Source: Flagellimonas allohymeniacidonis
Lineage (GTDB): Bacteria; Bacteroidota; Bacteroidia; Flavobacteriales; Flavobacteriaceae
Direction: 5' to 3'
Length of the DNA stretch: 64,000 bases
NCBI RefSeq assembly: GCF_004296335.1
Contig: NZ_SGIU01000002.1
Location: 1,005,882-1,069,881, forward strand
Within the stretch, counting starts at the first letter, position 1. Every line of letters begins with the position of its first letter. The translations under genes and the position numbers were made by a program. Positions 60,764-64,000 of the stretch are shown one piece after another. Under the pieces are notes generated by a model. The model saw nothing but the letters and a program-made list of their open reading frames with translations, had not been told where the DNA came from and searched no databases.

Positions 60764-62413
60764 TTATTTTGTATTTGAAGCTAATGTTTTCTTCCCTTTG
60801 GAAATATTATCGGCCAGTAAAAGAGCATTGAACGCATTGGCCATTTTGCCCGATTTGGAGATTTGATCAAAAGTGGTGCCCTTTTCTGCATCTCCAGAAA
60901 CAATAACGGACGCCTTGGTCTTTAACCCAGATTCAATTAAGATTTGCTTTACCTGAGGAGCCGATAGTTCTGGGTAAAATGAACGAATCAAGGCTGCTAT
61001 TCCCGCAACAGCAGGTGCGGCCATGGATGTTCCTCCTTGAAAATCATAAGTGTTGTTGGGGAGGGTGGAATAAATACCTGCACCGGGAGCGAAAATATCC
61101 ACATTTTGCTTTCCGTAGTTGGAGAAATTGGCTACCATTTGGGATCCATAGTTTTCAGTAAGGGCACCTACCGTGATAACATTATTGGAAAACTCAGCCC
61201 CAGAATATTTGTGATCATTGGGATAATTGGGATTTTCAACCTTGTCCAGGTCATCTCCATCATTACCCGCAGCATGGACGATCAAAACGTCCTTTGAAGC
61301 AGCATACTTGATAGCATCGTATACCCATTCTGCATTGGGTGAAAACGATTTTCCAAAGCTGCAGTTGATAATTTTGGCCCCGTTGTCCGTAGCATAGCGA
61401 ATGGCGAGTGCAATGTCTTTGTCGTATTCATCCCCATTCGGAACTGCCCTAAGGCTCATGATTTCCACATTGGTGGCAACCCCGTTGACTCCCTTTCCAT
61501 TATTACGTTCGGCGGCTATGATTCCTGCGACGTGGGTGCCATGGCTTTCACTATCCACCCGATTTTTAGGATTCCCATTACCGTAGGACCGATCATTGAA
61601 ATTATAAGGATCATCGCCAACAACTGTTCTCCCGTTGAAATCCTTGTTCAGGTTGTAATTAACTTGTTCGGAGAAGTACTCAATACCTTCGTTAAGCTCA
61701 TCAATAACCGATGGAATATCGTCGCCATAGGCAAACATTTGGTTCAATATGGCAATGCTCTGCTCCATTTTTTCGGTCTTGGCCTCAATGCCCATTAATT
61801 CCTTTTTGGTATAGATGTTTTTGCCCAATTCTTTTTGAACGGCTTCATCCGCTCCTTTGACCACTTGCAATATTTGCTCGTATTGTTGTTTGTTCTGAAG
61901 TGCTTTTGGATATTCTTCATCCAACTTTAATCGCGCCTTGGCGCGGGCAGAGGCATCACCAACGTTCAAGCGAAGCATTCTCACGTATTCCAACTGCTCG
62001 TTGTAGGCTTCACCTAAAAAGTTATACCCATGGATGTCGTCCACATAACCATTGCCATCGTCATCTTTGCCATTGTTTGGACGTTCTCCTTTGTTGGTCC
62101 ACAAAACATCATCCAGATCTTCATGCTCTAAATCAATGCCTGAATCCACCACGGCTACAATCACCTTTTTACCCCTTCTATTTTTAATAATCTGGGCGTA
62201 GGCTTTGTCAACACTCATGCCAGGAATGGTATCTGAGATGAGGTCGGCATGCCCCCAGGTTTTTTTCTGGGCTTCAGTCAACTCTGAAACCTTTAATGGA
62301 ACCTTATCGATGTTCGCGACAGGGGTTGAGACGAGAGTGGTTGCCCCGCAGCCCATTAGTAGAAAGGATAGCGATAGTAAGCCGAAGTGTAATTTAGTAT
62401 ATGATTTCATCAT
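60764..62413 (-). CDS. S8 family subtilase lipoprotein
   Basis: A 549-residue protease with lipobox LLMGC (Cys22). Catalytic triad: VAVVDSGIDLEHEDL (Asp90), SHGTHVAGIIAAERNN (His291) and GGTSMAAPAVAGI (Ser463). The Asp-His spacing of ~200 residues is far larger than in subtilisin, owing to a helical insert (~135-255). It is probably anchored to the outer or inner membrane facing outward, and lies directly upstream of the M1 peptidase, suggesting a peptide-degradation pair. Confidence 0.92.
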   Translation of the reverse strand: MMKSYTKLHFGLLSLSFLLMGCGATTLVSTPVANIDKVPLKVSELTEAQKKTWGHADLISDTIPGMSVDKAYAQIIKNRRGKKVIVAVVDSGIDLEHEDLDDVLWTNKGERPNNGKDDDGNGYVDDIHGYNFLGEAYNEQLEYVRMLRLNVGDASARAKARLKLDEEYPKALQNKQQYEQILQVVKGADEAVQKELGKNIYTKKELMGIEAKTEKMEQSIAILNQMFAYGDDIPSVIDELNEGIEYFSEQVNYNLNKDFNGRTVVGDDPYNFNDRSYGNGNPKNRVDSESHGTHVAGIIAAERNNGKGVNGVATNVEIMSLRAVPNGDEYDKDIALAIRYATDNGAKIINCSFGKSFSPNAEWVYDAIKYAASKDVLIVHAAGNDGDDLDKVENPNYPNDHKYSGAEFSNNVITVGALTENYGSQMVANFSNYGKQNVDIFAPGAGIYSTLPNNTYDFQGGTSMAAPAVAGIAALIRSFYPELSAPQVKQILIESGLKTKASVIVSGDAEKGTTFDQISKSGKMANAFNALLLADNISKGKKTLASNTK

Positions 62414-62444
62414 GAATATGAATTTATAATTCTATAAAACTACG

Positions 62445-63308
62445 TTAACTGTTGAATATTTCGTTGAAGGTGAACACTTCGTCCAAGCGAACACCCTTTT
62501 CGGTTTGTCTTAAGGTGCAAAGTTGATTGTGGGCATCGTGCTCGAAGAAAAGAATTATCTCCTTTTCAACAACATTCTCCAAAAAAAGTTTTTTCTCTTT
62601 TAAGGTAAGTAGGGGGCGGGTATCATAACCCATTACGTAAGGTAAGGGAATATGGCCAACCGTCGGTACTAAGTCTGCCACAAAAACCAAAGTTTTTCCT
62701 TTATGGTTGATAAAAGGGAGCATTTGTTTCTCAGTATGGCCGTCCACAAAGAGGATATCGAACCCCAATTCGGAGTTTTGAAGGAACTGCGAATCCTTTT
62801 TTTGAACGAAGTGGAGCTGGCCACTTTCTTGCATAGGTAGAAGATTCTCTTTCAGAAAAGAGGCTTTCTCCCTTGCGTTAGGACTTATGGCCCAATCCCA
62901 ATGCGCTTGGTTTGTCCAAAAACGGGCATTTTTAAAGGCAGGCTCGTATCCGGTTCTATCTGAATTCCACTGAACACTACCACCGCAATGGTCAAAGTGT
63001 AAATGGGTCATGAACACATCCGTAATATCATCCCTATGGAAACCCAACTGATTCAGGGAAGCATCCAAAGAATGGTCACCCCACTGGTAATAGTAACTGA
63101 AAAATTTCTCAGATTGCTTGTTTCCCATGCCCGAATCAATCAAAATGAGGCGTTGTCCATCTTCTATCAAGAGACAACGTGCGGCCAAATCAATCATGTT
63201 ATTGGCATCGGCAGGATTTGTTCTATTCCAAATAGATTTAGGGACTACACCAAACATCGCCCCTCCATCCAACTTAAAATTTCCTGTCTCAACGGGATAA
63301 ATCGTCAT
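62445..63308 (-). CDS. MBL-fold metallo-hydrolase
   Basis: A 287-residue protein started at ATG 63308 (MTIYPVETGNFKLDGGAMFGVVPKSIW), the family's usual N-terminus; 13 extra codons are open upstream. The zinc motif FMTHLHFDHCGG (His102, His104, Asp106, His107) and later DGHTEKQMLPF and FVADLVPT, FFEHDAHN supply the remaining metal ligands. It has no signal peptide. It belongs to the lactonase/hydrolase group near AHL lactonases, but substrate cannot be told. Confidence 0.9.
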   Translation of the reverse strand: MTIYPVETGNFKLDGGAMFGVVPKSIWNRTNPADANNMIDLAARCLLIEDGQRLILIDSGMGNKQSEKFFSYYYQWGDHSLDASLNQLGFHRDDITDVFMTHLHFDHCGGSVQWNSDRTGYEPAFKNARFWTNQAHWDWAISPNAREKASFLKENLLPMQESGQLHFVQKKDSQFLQNSELGFDILFVDGHTEKQMLPFINHKGKTLVFVADLVPTVGHIPLPYVMGYDTRPLLTLKEKKLFLENVVEKEIILFFEHDAHNQLCTLRQTEKGVRLDEVFTFNEIFNS

Positions 63309-63492
63309 TAAAAAAGTAAAATGACACGCAAAATAAGAAAAGCGCAACGTATTGACCCTAAAATGAGCGGATTATTGAGCCTTTTTTAACAAAACACAAA
63401 TTGCGATGCACTGAAGTACCGCTTAAGGGAGGATTGGCCCCAATGGGCGAAAACTTTGGAAGAAAAGTCCTATTTTAACCAAAAATTGATGC
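63309..63492. other. Divergent intergenic region
   Basis: Holds the promoters of the MBL hydrolase (-) and the antiporter (+). No confident -7 box or palindrome seen on either strand. Confidence 0.5.
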
Positions 63493-64000
63493 ATGCTCGA
63501 ACTTGCGGGAATCATTATTCTGGGGATTATTGCCCAATGGATGGCTTGGAGATTAAAATTGCCTGCCATTTTACCACTTATTTTAATTGGACTTCTTGTA
63601 GGACCCATAGCTACATTGTACACGGAAGATGGGTCAAAATTGATAGAGCCTATTTGGAATGGCGAAAAGGGTCTTTTTCCAGGAGATGGACTTTACTACT
63701 TTGTTTCCCTAGCCATTAGTATCATCCTTTTCGAGGGGGGCTTGACCTTGAAGCGCGCAGAAATAGCCAACGTGGGCCCCGTGATTACAAAATTGATTAC
63801 TGTTGGTACGGTGGTCACCTTTTTTGGAGCTGGGGTTTCAGCGCATTATATCTTTGGACTTTCATGGAAAATCTCTTTTCTTTTTTCCGCTTTGATCATT
63901 GTAACAGGGCCTACCGTAATTACGCCGATTCTTAGAAACATTCCTCTTAAAAAAGACCTTTCCACAGTTTTAAAATGGGAAGGAATATTGATAGACCCCA
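63493..64000 (+). CDS. CPA-type Na+/H+ antiporter (3' partial)
   Basis: Starts at ATG 63493 (MLELAGIIILGIIAQWMAWRLKLPAILPLILIGLLVGP) and runs off the window after ~169 residues. It has hydrophobic membrane helices and YYFVSLAISIILFEGGLTLKRAEIANVG, which carries the ...FEGGL... motif of CPA1 (NhaP/NhaK type) antiporters, and later LFSALIIVTGPTVITPILRNIPL, a T-G-P-T motif matching the conserved (A/S)(T/S)xP region near the antiporter's ion-binding helix. It would exchange cytosolic Na+ or K+ for protons. The rest, including any TrkA-C domain, is not visible. Confidence 0.87.
   Translation, partial: MLELAGIIILGIIAQWMAWRLKLPAILPLILIGLLVGPIATLYTEDGSKLIEPIWNGEKGLFPGDGLYYFVSLAISIILFEGGLTLKRAEIANVGPVITKLITVGTVVTFFGAGVSAHYIFGLSWKISFLFSALIIVTGPTVITPILRNIPLKKDLSTVLKWEGILIDP

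Overview
The window looks like a chromosomal segment of a member of the Bacteroidota, most likely a gliding or marine Flavobacteriaceae. Support comes from type IX secretion (T9SS) type-B cargo with gliding-motility C-terminal (CHU_C) domains, PorP/SprF-like outer-membrane partners, SprB-type repeats, very AT-rich intergenic DNA, promoter -7 boxes of the Bacteroidota type (TAnnTTTG), and many small secreted proteins or lipoproteins with Bacteroidota-style signals. Genus cannot be assigned from this view.

1-18.9 kb (+ strand) is a cell-surface adhesin locus. It holds the 3' end of one CHU_C protein, a PorP/SprF-like protein with a coiled coil and two SPOR-like repeats, a 4766-residue SprB-repeat giant adhesin, and a second, minimal PorP/SprF protein. 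The genes are spaced by a few bases and probably form one operon whose products are exported by T9SS and anchored at the outer membrane. 18.9-27.5 kb is mainly housekeeping: folB, two tRNA-Cys genes (one with an abnormal C33), a LysE-type exporter, a GIN-domain protein, rnr (RNase R), a 590-bp AT-rich gap, rpiB, a CDF zinc exporter and an ElaA-type acetyltransferase. It ends with a C5-cytosine methyltransferase coupled to a small PD-(D/E)XK-like protein, a likely restriction-modification pair.

27.5-56.8 kb is an accessory region, almost entirely on the - strand. It is made of short, functionally unrelated genes: three VOC proteins, NTF2-like proteins, an AraC regulator, a GyrI-like protein, DUF1028, DUF1272, DUF1287 and YHS proteins, tandem PD40 lipoproteins, a beta-lactamase-fold hydrolase, esterases, an MNT-HEPN protein, a GNAT enzyme, a methyltransferase, a GT39 glycosyltransferase, and a kinase/phospho-lyase fusion. 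Several intergenic gaps between 37.4 and 55 kb carry related imperfect palindromes with AACGG(T/C) at one end and GTTRRRY at the other, all in the same orientation relative to the genes. They resemble integron attC sites, and the region may be an integrase-less cassette array. No integrase gene is visible. A Crp/Fnr regulator at 28.5 kb has a one-base slip in its DNA-binding helix.

56.8-64 kb returns to conserved genes: an S41 C-terminal processing protease overlapping rnpA, an M1 aminopeptidase, an S8 subtilase lipoprotein, an MBL-fold hydrolase, and, divergently, the 5' end of a CPA-type Na+/H+ antiporter that runs off the window.
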